The position numbers were made by a program, and so were the translations under genes. DNA of 43,256 bases, from the NCBI RefSeq assembly GCF_000276605.1, contig NZ_AKJX01000003.1:1-43256 (forward strand), given 5' to 3'. The DNA comes from Acidovorax sp. CF316. Lineage in GTDB: Bacteria > Pseudomonadota > Gammaproteobacteria > Burkholderiales > Burkholderiaceae_C. Of the stretch, positions 27,215-35,256 are shown piece by piece; position 1 is the first letter of the stretch, and every line of letters starts with the position of its first letter. The notes below the pieces were generated by a model. The model was given only the letters and a program-made list of their open reading frames with translations. It had not been told where the DNA came from and ran no database searches.

Positions 27215-27679
27215 TCAGACGAACTCTGGCGACTGCACAGCCATCAGCACCGTCTGGCTTTCGTCCATGCGCTGGCGCTGGCGCAGCCACCACACGGCGC
27301 CCTTGCGCACCGCGCATTCGGGCGCCTGCATGCCCAGCAACTGCGCAATGGTCTGGCCCAGCACCGGCTGGTGGCCCACGATCAGCACGGCGCCGCGCGC
27401 CCGTGGCCACTGCGCCAGCTCCAGCAGGTCCTCGGTGGTGCCGCCGGGCAGCAGCTCGGCGCGCATCTTGAACTTGCGGCCCAGGGCATCGGCCGTCTGC
27501 TCGGTGCGTCGGGATGGGCTGGCCAGCACGCGCAGGCCCTCGGGCAACTGGCGGTCCAGCCAGGCGGCCATGCGCGCCGCCTGCTTCTCGCCCCGTGGCG
27601 TGAGCGCGCGGGTCAGGTCGTCCGAGCCGTCCTGGGCTTCTTCGGCCTCGGCATGGCGCCACAGGATCAAGTCCATCAT
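27215..27679 (-). CDS. sixA: Phosphohistidine phosphatase SixA
   Basis: A 154-residue histidine-phosphatase-fold protein. The RHG-type catalytic motif is LILWRHAEAEEAQ at residues 4-16 (His9), and the second catalytic His is in GHQPVLGQTIAQLLG. SixA in E. coli removes phosphate from phosphohistidine in signalling and PTS proteins. Its ATG at 27679 shares one base with the TGA of ppk1 (TGATG), so the two are co-translated. The pairing may reflect removal of phosphate from a histidine-phosphorylated protein such as Ppk1 itself, which is speculation. Confidence 0.92.
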   Translation of the reverse strand: MMDLILWRHAEAEEAQDGSDDLTRALTPRGEKQAARMAAWLDRQLPEGLRVLASPSRRTEQTADALGRKFKMRAELLPGGTTEDLLELAQWPRARGAVLIVGHQPVLGQTIAQLLGMQAPECAVRKGAVWWLRQRQRMDESQTVLMAVQSPEFV

Positions 27680-29877
27680 CACGTTCCTTGCTGCTCCACC
27701 CGCGCCACCGGCACAGGCGGTCCGTAGCGCACCATGAGCGCCGCCTGCGCACCTTGCCCGTCTTCGGGATGGGGTGCCCGGGCATAGGTGCCGTCGGGGT
27801 TGAGCGTCCATGCGTCGCGGTCGTCGTGCAGGTAGGCCACCAGGCACTCGTCGACGATCTGGCGGCGCAGGCGCGGCTCGGTCACGGGCCAGGCCAGCTC
27901 CACGCGGCGCATCATGTTGCGGTTCATCCAGTCGGCGCTCGACAGGTACAGGTCTTCCTCGCTGCCTGCGCGAAAGTAGAAAACCCGCGTGTGCTCCAGG
28001 AAGCGGCCGATCACCGAGCGCACGCGGATGTTGTCGGTCACTCCCGGCACCTGGGCCGCGAGCATGCAGGCGCCGCGCACGATGAGGTCGATGCGCGCGC
28101 CACGCTGGCCGGCCACGATCAGGGCACGCATCAGCGCCTCGTCGGTCAGCGCATTCATCTTCGCGACGATGCGCGCATCCTCGCCCCGGCTGGCGGCCAG
28201 GCCCACCTGCTCTATCTTCTCGATCATGCGGCGCTGCAGGTGGAAGGGCGCGAGCAGCAGCTTGCGCAGCTTGGGCGGCCGGTTCTGGCTGGCCAGGTGG
28301 TTGAACACACCATCCATGTCGGCCGTGGTGTCCTCGTCGGCCGTGAGGTAGCTCAGGTCGGTGTACAGGCGCGCGGTGCGCACGTTGTAGTTGCCGGTCG
28401 ACAGGTGCCCGTAGCGGCGCAGCTGGCGCCCCTCGCGGCGCGTCACCAGCAGCATCTTGGCATGGGTCTTGAGCCCCACCACGCCATACACCACCTGGGC
28501 CCCGATGGATTCAAGCGCCTCGGCCCAATTGATGTTGGCCTCTTCGTCGAAGCGCGCCTTGAGCTCCACCACGGCCATGACCTCCTTGCCGCGGCGCACG
28601 GCCTCGGTCAGCAGGTCCATGAGTTCGGAGTCGGCGCCCGTGCGGTAGATGGTCTGCTTGATGACCAGCACCTGGGGGTCGTTCACCGCCTCGCGCAGAA
28701 AGGCCAGCAGCCCATCGAAGCTCTCGAAGGGCTGGTGCATGAGCACGTCGCGCTTGCCCAGCTGCTCCATGATCGAGACCCCCGGCACCAGCTGGCGCGG
28801 CCAGGCCGAGCGCCAGGCCGGGAACAGCAGCGCGGGGTCGTTCACCAGGTCCACCAGCTGCGTCAGGCGCACCAGGTTCACCGGGCCGTGCACGCGGTAC
28901 AGCGCCGGCTCGGGCAGGTCGAACTGCTCGAGCAGGAAGCGCGAGAGGAACTGCGAGCACCCGGCCGAGACCTCCAGCCGCACGGCCTGGCCATAGTGGC
29001 GGTGCTGCAGGCCCTGGCGCAGGGCGGTGCGCAGGTTGCGCACATCCTCCTCGTCGAGCGCCAGATCGGAGTGGCGCGTGACGCGGAACTGCGAGAACTC
29101 CGTGACCTCGCGGCCGGGAAACAGGTCGTCCAGGTGCGCGCGGATGATGCTCGAGAGGCTCACGAACAGCGATTCGCCCTTGGCAGCCAGGCGCGGCGGC
29201 ATGCGCACCAGGCGCGGCAGCGCCCGCGGCACCTTGACGATGGCCACCTCGTTCTTGCGGCCGAAGGCATCGTGGCCATGCAGGCGGACGATGAAATTGA
29301 GCGACTTGTTGGCCACCTGCGGGAACGGGTGGGCGGGGTCGAGCCCCACCGGGATCAGCAGCGGGCGCACCTCGCGCATGAAATACTCATGCACCCAGGA
29401 GCGCTGGGCTGCCGAGCGCTCGCCGTGCGAGACGATGCGGATGCCGTGCCGCGCGAATTCGGGCACCAGGGAGTCGTTGTACAGCGAGTACTGGCGCGCC
29501 ACCAGGTCATGGGCCTTGGACGCCAGCGCAACGAAGGAGGCCTCGGTATAGACCCCCTTGCCCTCGCCGCTCTTGGCGGCGGTCAGGTGGGCGGCGGCGC
29601 GCACCTCGAAGAACTCGTCGAGGTTGGACGACACGATGCACAGGTAACGCAGACGCTCCAGCAGCGGCACGTCGGTGCGCACGGCCCAGTCGAAAACGCG
29701 CTCGTTGAAGCCCAGGATGCTGTGGTCCCGATCCAGGAACATCGGCGCCCCCGGCACGGCGGCAGCCACCACAGGCGCGGGCACGGGTTCGGCCGCCGCC
29801 TGCCGAGCGGCTTCCTGGCGGTCATCGGGGCTGTCACATTGCGAAATCACAGGTTTTCTGGAGGAGAAGGAAGGCAT
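27679..29877 (-). CDS. ppk1: Polyphosphate kinase 1
   Basis: A 732-residue enzyme from the ATG at 29875-29877; a GTG two codons earlier (29883) is also possible. The N-domain is FLDRDHSILGFNERVFDWAV after about 45 extra Ala/Pro-rich residues. The catalytic half has VLMHQPFESFDGLLAF and KQTIYRTGADSELMDLL. GLKTHAKMLLV carries the His (about residue 472) equivalent to the phosphorylated His of E. coli Ppk. GHLSTGNYN follows. It makes polyphosphate from ATP. Tandem Pho boxes lie directly upstream, inside the end of the glycosyltransferase gene, giving it a private phosphate-responsive promoter. Confidence 0.97.
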   Translation of the reverse strand: MPSFSSRKPVISQCDSPDDRQEAARQAAAEPVPAPVVAAAVPGAPMFLDRDHSILGFNERVFDWAVRTDVPLLERLRYLCIVSSNLDEFFEVRAAAHLTAAKSGEGKGVYTEASFVALASKAHDLVARQYSLYNDSLVPEFARHGIRIVSHGERSAAQRSWVHEYFMREVRPLLIPVGLDPAHPFPQVANKSLNFIVRLHGHDAFGRKNEVAIVKVPRALPRLVRMPPRLAAKGESLFVSLSSIIRAHLDDLFPGREVTEFSQFRVTRHSDLALDEEDVRNLRTALRQGLQHRHYGQAVRLEVSAGCSQFLSRFLLEQFDLPEPALYRVHGPVNLVRLTQLVDLVNDPALLFPAWRSAWPRQLVPGVSIMEQLGKRDVLMHQPFESFDGLLAFLREAVNDPQVLVIKQTIYRTGADSELMDLLTEAVRRGKEVMAVVELKARFDEEANINWAEALESIGAQVVYGVVGLKTHAKMLLVTRREGRQLRRYGHLSTGNYNVRTARLYTDLSYLTADEDTTADMDGVFNHLASQNRPPKLRKLLLAPFHLQRRMIEKIEQVGLAASRGEDARIVAKMNALTDEALMRALIVAGQRGARIDLIVRGACMLAAQVPGVTDNIRVRSVIGRFLEHTRVFYFRAGSEEDLYLSSADWMNRNMMRRVELAWPVTEPRLRRQIVDECLVAYLHDDRDAWTLNPDGTYARAPHPEDGQGAQAALMVRYGPPVPVARVEQQGT

Positions 29878-29911
29878 GGGCACTCGAAAGCCACGGGGAG
29901 CGGGTGCCTGC

Positions 29912-29957
29912 AGTATTTAACGGCCAGATGACAGTGATGTGACAGTTTTTGTGACAG
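29912..29957 (-). promoter_or_regulatory. Triple Pho-box repeat upstream of ppk1
   Basis: Read on the minus strand there are three units: CTGTCAC (29957-29951), CTGTCAC (29945-29939) and CTGTCAT (29934-29928). Their spacings are 12 and 11 bases. The last one equals the PhoB consensus unit. AATACT (29917-29912), a 4/6 match to TATAAT, follows after ten bases, as at the pstS promoter. The repeats encode the last residues of the upstream glycosyltransferase. Confidence 0.85.
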
Positions 29958-31008
29958 AAACCGCGTCGTCATCTCGGCGTGGACGGGCGGGAACCAGGAA
30001 TTGCTGGAACAACCGGGCGGTATGCGCCCAGGTGAACTCCAGCGCCCGGTTGCGCGCCTCGTGGCGCGGCACGGCCAGCGCGCTTTGGGCGGCGGTCATC
30101 AGGTCCGTGTCCAGCACGCCGCCGCGCGCCTGCCCGCCGGCATGGGCGCCCAGCACTTCCATCGGGCCGTCCTCGAAGTAGGCGGCCACGGGCGTGCCGC
30201 AGGCCATGGCCTCCAGCATCACCAGGCCGAAGGTCTCCGAGCGGCTGGGAAAGACGAACACGTCGGCCGCCGCGTACACCCCGGCCAGGGTGGCGCGGTC
30301 CAGGATCCCGAGCCAGCGCGCCTGCGGGTAGCGGGCCTTGAGCCGCTCTTCGAGCGGGCCCACGCCACAGATCACCTTGCTGCCCGGCATATCCAGCTGC
30401 AAAAAGGCCTCGATGTTCTTCTCGTAGGACACCCGCCCCACATAGAGGGCCACCGGATGGGCCAGGGCACCCACCAAGGGGTGCGGCGTGGCCTCGGCCT
30501 GGTAGCTGAAGGCCGTGGTGTCGACCCCGTGCGTCCACTGCCGCAGGTTGCGGAAACCCCGCCGTTCGAGCATCTTGAGCACGCCGACCGTGGGCACCAT
30601 CACGCCCGACGAAGGCCGGTGGAAGTGCCGGAACAGTGCGTACCCCAGTCCCAGCGGGATGTGCGCTGCGGCATTCAGGATCTCGGGAAAGCGGGTGTGG
30701 AAGGCCGTGGTGAAGGCCAGCTTCCTGCGCAGGCAGTAGCGGCGCCCGGCCCAGCCGATGGGGCCCTCGGTCGCCAGGTGGATGGCGTCGGGCTGCAGCT
30801 CGTCCAGGATGCGCTGGATCTCCCGGCCCGGCCGGACAGCCAGGTCGATCCCCGGGTAGCCCGGGCAGGGGCGCGTCTTGAACAGGCCCGGCTGGATCAC
30901 ATGCACCTGGTGCCCGGCGCTCTCCATGTGGCGCACCAGTTCCACCAGGGTGGTGACCACGCCATTGATCTGGGGGGACCAGGCGTCGGACAACAAGGCG
31001 ATTTTCAT
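29917..31008 (-). CDS. GT4 family glycosyltransferase (putative diacylglycerol glycosyltransferase)
   Basis: A 363-residue group 1 (GT4) glycosyltransferase with two Rossmann domains. The N-terminal acceptor side is MKIALLSDAWSPQINGVVTT, with the AFHTRFPEI motif near residues 112-120. The donor side has VALYVGRVSYEKNIEAFL and the E-x7-E motif SETFGLVMLEAMACGTPVAA. Its ATG overlaps the TGA of the PlcP-like gene (ATGA). GT4 enzymes beside plcP glycosylate diacylglycerol during phosphate starvation in Alphaproteobacteria and SAR11; that role here is inferred from context. The last 15 or so codons (SVTKTVTSLS) are written in tandem Pho boxes, so the C-terminal tail appears shaped by a promoter rather than by function. 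Confidence 0.85.
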   Translation of the reverse strand: MKIALLSDAWSPQINGVVTTLVELVRHMESAGHQVHVIQPGLFKTRPCPGYPGIDLAVRPGREIQRILDELQPDAIHLATEGPIGWAGRRYCLRRKLAFTTAFHTRFPEILNAAAHIPLGLGYALFRHFHRPSSGVMVPTVGVLKMLERRGFRNLRQWTHGVDTTAFSYQAEATPHPLVGALAHPVALYVGRVSYEKNIEAFLQLDMPGSKVICGVGPLEERLKARYPQARWLGILDRATLAGVYAAADVFVFPSRSETFGLVMLEAMACGTPVAAYFEDGPMEVLGAHAGGQARGGVLDTDLMTAAQSALAVPRHEARNRALEFTWAHTARLFQQFLVPARPRRDDDAVSVTKTVTSLSSGR

Positions 31009-31883
31009 ACGGCCATCTCGCTGCTGCGGGTTTGCGTGTTCGTCTGGTGCCCGGGCACGGAGTGCCACTGCACCAGCTCCAGGCGGCCATCCATGTGCTC
31101 GACCAGCGCCGTGTGGCTTTCCACCCAGTCGCCATCGTTGCAGTACAGGATGCCGTCGATCTCGCGCATCTCGGCGCGGTGGATGTGGCCGCAGACCACC
31201 CCATCGTGGCCACGGCGGCGCGCCTCGGCAGCCACGGCCACCTCGAAGTCCGTCACGTAGTTCAGCGCCGTCTTCACCTTGCCCTTGAGATAGGCCGACA
31301 GCGACCAGTACGGCAGCCCCATGCGCGCGCGCAGCGTGTTCAGGTGCCGGTTGAGCTTGAGCGTGAACTCGTAGAGGTTGTCGCCCACATAGGCGAGCCA
31401 CTTGGCGCACTGGATCACGCCATCGAAATAGTCGCCATGGGTCACCCACAGGGTGCGGCCATCGGCCGTGGTGTGCACTGTGTCCTCGGCCACCTCGATG
31501 CCGCCGAACGAATGGCCGACGAAGGCCCGGGCGAACTCGTCGTGGTTGCCGGGCACGAACACCACGCGGCAGCCCTTGCGCGCGCGGCGAAGCAGCTTTT
31601 GCACCACGTCGTTGTGGGCCTGGGGCCAGAACCAGCGGCGGCGCAGTTGCCAGCCGTCCACGATGTCGCCCACCAGGTACAGGTGGTCGCTCGGGTGGTG
31701 CTTGAGGAAGTCGAGCAGGCCCTCGGCCTGACAGCCGGGCGTGCCCAGGTGCAGGTCGGAGATGAACACCGCGCGCAGGTGGCGGTGGCCCGGTGGATGC
31801 GCGTCGTCGGCGTCGGCGGCAGAGTCCTGCCCACCTCCCACGTGTGCAGTCCAGTCGCCGAGCGCGTCGAACGCGGCGCGCAT
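31005..31883 (-). CDS. plcP: PlcP-type metallophosphoesterase (annotated in databases as UDP-2,3-diacylglucosamine diphosphatase-like)
   Basis: A 292-residue calcineurin-fold phosphoesterase. Metal-binding motifs appear in order: VFISDLHLG (D, H), LVGDIVDGW (GD), FVPGNHDEF (GNHD), VTHGDYFDG and CGHIHRAEM. It also has the stretch FWPQAHNDVVQKLLRRARKG and LPYWSLSAYLKGKVKTALNY, typical of PlcP from Sinorhizobium rather than of LpxH, which is shorter. PlcP cleaves phospholipids to diacylglycerol so their phosphate can be reused. The 30 or so residues before the core are not conserved. Its start shares one base with the stop of the OlsB-like gene (TGATG) and its stop overlaps the glycosyltransferase start, so the three are tightly coupled. 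Confidence 0.8.
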   Translation of the reverse strand: MRAAFDALGDWTAHVGGGQDSAADADDAHPPGHRHLRAVFISDLHLGTPGCQAEGLLDFLKHHPSDHLYLVGDIVDGWQLRRRWFWPQAHNDVVQKLLRRARKGCRVVFVPGNHDEFARAFVGHSFGGIEVAEDTVHTTADGRTLWVTHGDYFDGVIQCAKWLAYVGDNLYEFTLKLNRHLNTLRARMGLPYWSLSAYLKGKVKTALNYVTDFEVAVAAEARRRGHDGVVCGHIHRAEMREIDGILYCNDGDWVESHTALVEHMDGRLELVQWHSVPGHQTNTQTRSSEMAV

Positions 31884-32728
31884 CAGGCCCCCAGGAAGTG
31901 CTTGCGGTAACGGGGGTGCAGGTCTGCCAGGCGCATCAGCATCGGCAGGTCTGCAGAATTGAAGTCCGGGTCCCAGGCCGGGGCACCCAGCACCCGCGCA
32001 CCCAGGCGCAGGTAGCCCTTGATCAGGGCCGGCGGCTCCACGAAGGTGGAGCCGTCGAGCTTCTCGACGGGCAGTGGCAGGCGGGGCAGCACGTGGTATT
32101 CGATGGGGGCCAGGTGCGTCTGGCGCACCTGGTTCCAGATGCTGGCGGCCGCGTCGCCGCTGATCACGCCGTTGTGCAGCATGGGGATGCTGGCACAGCC
32201 GATCATGGTGTCGAGCTGGTTGCGCACCATGAAGTCGGCCAGCGCGCTCCACAGCGCCATGATCACGCCGCCGTGGCGGTGCTCGGGGTGCACGCAGCTG
32301 CGGCCCAGTTCCACCATGCGCGGGCGCAGGGTGCGCAGGCGGGTGAGGTCGAATTCGGTGTCGCTGTAGGTGCTGCCCACGCGGCGCGCCTGCGCGGGGG
32401 TCAGGACCCGGTAGGTGCCAATCACCTGCCGGCTGGCCGCATCCCGCACCAGCAGGTGCTCGCAATAGTCGTCGAACAGGTCCACATCGTGGCCGGGCAC
32501 GGGGGTCGTCAATCGAGCGCCCATTTCCCCGGCAAACACGTCGAACCGGAGCTTCTGTGCCTGGCGGACCTCGTCGAGGTGCCGTGCCCACTCCACCTCC
32601 ACACCGCCACGCACCGGGATGCCGGCCACCGCAGCGACCGCGCCCACCGCGGATTCGGGGCGCTGAATTGCGCCCCTGGAGGGGGCGGCAGGGGCCAGCG
32701 GCAGGGTGGGGTTGGGCAAATCGCTCAT
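31883..32728 (-). CDS. olsB: OlsB-like N-acyltransferase (GNAT; ornithine lipid synthesis)
   Basis: A 281-residue acyltransferase of the OlsB/Acetyltransf_5 type. The core begins at about residue 44 (EWARHLDEVRQAQKLRFDVF) and continues with DDYCEHLLVRD and IGTYRVLTP. The hallmark MVELGRSCVHPEHRHGGVIM, then LDTMIGCASIPM, is clear. OlsB transfers a 3-hydroxyacyl chain from ACP to ornithine to give lyso-ornithine lipid, a phosphate-free membrane lipid precursor; the matching OlsA is not in this window. The first 40 residues are Ala/Pro-rich and likely disordered. The ATG at 32726-32728 has AAGGAG eight bases upstream. It is the first gene of the olsB-plcP-glycosyltransferase operon. Confidence 0.8.
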   Translation of the reverse strand: MSDLPNPTLPLAPAAPSRGAIQRPESAVGAVAAVAGIPVRGGVEVEWARHLDEVRQAQKLRFDVFAGEMGARLTTPVPGHDVDLFDDYCEHLLVRDAASRQVIGTYRVLTPAQARRVGSTYSDTEFDLTRLRTLRPRMVELGRSCVHPEHRHGGVIMALWSALADFMVRNQLDTMIGCASIPMLHNGVISGDAAASIWNQVRQTHLAPIEYHVLPRLPLPVEKLDGSTFVEPPALIKGYLRLGARVLGAPAWDPDFNSADLPMLMRLADLHPRYRKHFLGA

Positions 32729-32844
32729 GGATCAACTCCTTCGTACAAGGCGGCCCCATGGCCGCTGGTGCCCCGGATCACCGGGTGGTGTGCTTCAATG
32801 CGATGGAGTTTGAAAGCCGCAGGTGACGCCTGCGTGTCCGCAGG

Positions 32845-32862
32845 ATGTCAATGCCATGACAA
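32845..32862 (-). promoter_or_regulatory. Weak Pho-box-like repeat upstream of olsB
   Basis: On the minus strand TTGTCAT-GGCA-TTGACAT has two units at 11-base spacing, matching CTGTCAT at six and five of seven positions. It lies 116 bases before the olsB start. Unlike the other three sites, no -10-like sequence follows at ten bases (CGCAGG), so this is only a candidate. Confidence 0.3.
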
Positions 32863-32919
32863 GCGGGATGCACCACCCGACTGCGCCCTGGGGGTGCCTG
32901 CACCTGTGCGGAAGGGGTC

Positions 32920-32962
32920 CGGTTACCAGGCGGTTACCGCTGTAAGCCTGGACTGCTACACT
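32920..32962 (+). promoter_or_regulatory. Promoter with tandem CGGTTACC repeats before the GGDEF-EAL gene
   Basis: CGGTTACC occurs at 32920-32927 and again at 32931-32938, exactly 11 bases apart. The second copy overlaps TTACCG (32934-32939), which is 17 bases from TACACT (32957-32962), a 4/6 match to -10. The weak -35 plus direct repeats suggest an activator-dependent promoter. A run of eight T follows at about 32971. Confidence 0.4.
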
Positions 32963-33013
32963 TTGGTACATTTTTTTTGGGGCATCGCGCCTCACCCCCC
33001 GGGTCCGGCCGCC

Positions 33014-35242
33014 ATGTCCTTGCTGTCCATTGCCCCAGAACGCCTGCCGTCTGGGGACTCTTCCGACGCGTCTTTGGAGCGCACGCTGCGCGAGCAGCAG
33101 ATGCTGCTCGAGAGCGCGGGCGTGGGCATCGTGTTCATCCGCCAGCGGGTGGTGGTGCGCTGCAACCCGCGCTATGCGGAGATCTTCGGCTACGAGTCGG
33201 CGCAGCGTCTGGCGGGCCTGAGCAGCGAGGCCTTCTACCCCGACCGCGACGCCTTCCGCGCCCTGGGGCGCGAGGCCTACCCCGTGCTGGCCCGGGGACA
33301 GGCCTACCGCGTGGAGCGCCAGATGCGCCGGCGCAACGGGCGGCTGTTCTGGGGCAGCCTCACCGGGCGGCTCATCAACCCGCAGGACACGAGCGAAGGC
33401 TCGATCTGGATCCTCGACGACATCGACGAGCACAAGCAGGCCCAGGCCCTGCTGAGCGCCGCCGTGCGCGAAAAGCAGGTGCTGTTCGACCAGGCCATGG
33501 TCGGCATCGTGTTCCTGCGCGACCGGCACCTGACGCGTTGCAACCGCCATTTCGAGCACATGCTGGGCTACGGCCCCGGTGAGCTGGCGGGCAGTCCCTC
33601 GCGCCGCTGGTATGCCAGCGACGAGGACTGGGAGGAGGTGGGCCACCGCTGCTACCCCGTGCTCGCCGCCGGCCAGTCCTACGAGGGCGAGGTGGTCATG
33701 TGCCGCCGGGACGGCACGCCGCTCACCTGCGAGGTGCGCGCCAAGTTCATCGATCCCGACGACCCGGACCAGGGATCGATCTGGATCACCATGGACATCT
33801 CCGAGCGCAAGCAGGCCCAGGCGGCCCTGGCGCGCGTGCATGAACAACTGGAGCAGCAGGTGCAGGACCGCACGCGCGAGCTGCGCGAGACGGTGGACAA
33901 CCTGCACCGCGAGATCAGCGACCGCAAGGCCGACCAGGACCGCATCTACTGGCTGGCCCACTACGACCCGCTCACCGGCCTGCCCAACCGCACCCTGCTG
34001 TCCGAGCGCGCCCAGGAGGCGATCCGCGTGGCGCAGGAGGGCAATACGCCGCTGGCGCTGATCTTCCTGGACCTGGACCATTTCAAGCATGTCAACGACT
34101 CGCTGGGCCACCGCGTGGGCGACGCCCTGCTGGTGGAGATCGCCAAGCGCCTGCGCGCGGTGGTGCGCGACAAGGACACCGTCTCGCGCCTGGGGGGCGA
34201 CGAGTTCATCCTGCTGCTGCCGGGCGCCAATGCCCACGGGGCCGCACGCGTGGCCGGCAAGCTGCAGGAGGCCTCGCGACAGCACTACCAGATCGACCAC
34301 CACGAGCTGACCATGGCGCCGTCCATGGGAGTGGCCCTGTTCCCGCAGGACGGCGCCGACTTCGACACGCTGACCCAGTCGGCCGACGTGGCCATGTACC
34401 GTGCCAAGCTCGACGGGCGCAACACCTTCCGCTTCTTCACGCCCGAAATGCAGGCCCAGTCGGTGCGCGCCCTGCAGGTCGAGAACGCGCTGCGCCGCGC
34501 GCTGGAGCGCGGCCAGCTGTACCTGCACTACCAGCCCCAGATCCACCTGGCCACCGGCCAGGTGCACAGCGTGGAGGCCCTGCTGCGCTGGGACCACCCG
34601 CAGATGGGCAGCATCTCGCCCACCGAGTTCATCCCCATCGCGGAGGACAGCGGCCAGATCCTGCAGATCGGCGAATGGGTGCTGCGCACGGCCCTTACCC
34701 AGCTCAAGGACTGGCACGCCAACGGTTTTCCGGGGCTGACCATGGCGGTCAACCTCTCGGCGATCCAGTTCCGCCAGCCCCAGTTGCCCGAGCTGGTGAG
34801 CCGCATCCTGACCATTTTCGAGCTGCCGCCCGACTGCCTGGAGCTGGAACTGACCGAAGGCGTGGCCGTGGACGACCCGCACTCGGCCGTGGCCACCATG
34901 GACAGCCTGCACTCGCGCGGGGTGCGCATGTCCATGGATGACTTCGGCACCGGCTACTCGTCGCTGAGCCAACTCAAGCGCTTCCAGATCTTCAAGCTCA
35001 AGATCGACCAGTCCTTCGTGCGCGACCTGGGCGACGATGGCAACGACCGCGCCATCGTCAGCGCCATCATCCGCATGGCCCAGGCACTGGGCATGCGCAC
35101 CACGGCCGAAGGCGTGGAAACGCCAGGCCAGTTGGCCTTCCTGCGTGAGCAGGGCTGCGACGAGGCCCAGGGCTACCTGTTCAGCCGGCCGTTGCCGGCC
35201 GACGAGCTGGAACTTTTTCTGCGCCAGTACCTGCCCGCGTAG
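33014..35242 (+). CDS. PAS-PAS-GGDEF-EAL protein (diguanylate cyclase/c-di-GMP phosphodiesterase)
   Basis: A 742-residue cytoplasmic signalling protein without membrane segments. Two PAS domains (about 25-140 and 150-275) are followed by a short coiled coil (EQLEQQVQDRTRELRETVDN). The GGDEF domain has an intact GGDEF at 394-398 with an RxxD inhibitory site (RDKD) five residues before it. The EAL domain has EAL at 521-523, NLSAIQFRQ, ELTEG, DDFGTGYSSL and KIDQSFVRD. Both the making and the breaking of c-di-GMP look possible. The ATG at 33014 is chosen because the PAS layout begins shortly after it, although the frame stays open upstream. It is convergent with the next GGDEF gene, 14 bases apart. 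Confidence 0.93.
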   Translation: MSLLSIAPERLPSGDSSDASLERTLREQQMLLESAGVGIVFIRQRVVVRCNPRYAEIFGYESAQRLAGLSSEAFYPDRDAFRALGREAYPVLARGQAYRVERQMRRRNGRLFWGSLTGRLINPQDTSEGSIWILDDIDEHKQAQALLSAAVREKQVLFDQAMVGIVFLRDRHLTRCNRHFEHMLGYGPGELAGSPSRRWYASDEDWEEVGHRCYPVLAAGQSYEGEVVMCRRDGTPLTCEVRAKFIDPDDPDQGSIWITMDISERKQAQAALARVHEQLEQQVQDRTRELRETVDNLHREISDRKADQDRIYWLAHYDPLTGLPNRTLLSERAQEAIRVAQEGNTPLALIFLDLDHFKHVNDSLGHRVGDALLVEIAKRLRAVVRDKDTVSRLGGDEFILLLPGANAHGAARVAGKLQEASRQHYQIDHHELTMAPSMGVALFPQDGADFDTLTQSADVAMYRAKLDGRNTFRFFTPEMQAQSVRALQVENALRRALERGQLYLHYQPQIHLATGQVHSVEALLRWDHPQMGSISPTEFIPIAEDSGQILQIGEWVLRTALTQLKDWHANGFPGLTMAVNLSAIQFRQPQLPELVSRILTIFELPPDCLELELTEGVAVDDPHSAVATMDSLHSRGVRMSMDDFGTGYSSLSQLKRFQIFKLKIDQSFVRDLGDDGNDRAIVSAIIRMAQALGMRTTAEGVETPGQLAFLREQGCDEAQGYLFSRPLPADELELFLRQYLPA

Positions 35243-35256
35243 TCCCCCGCGCGGCG

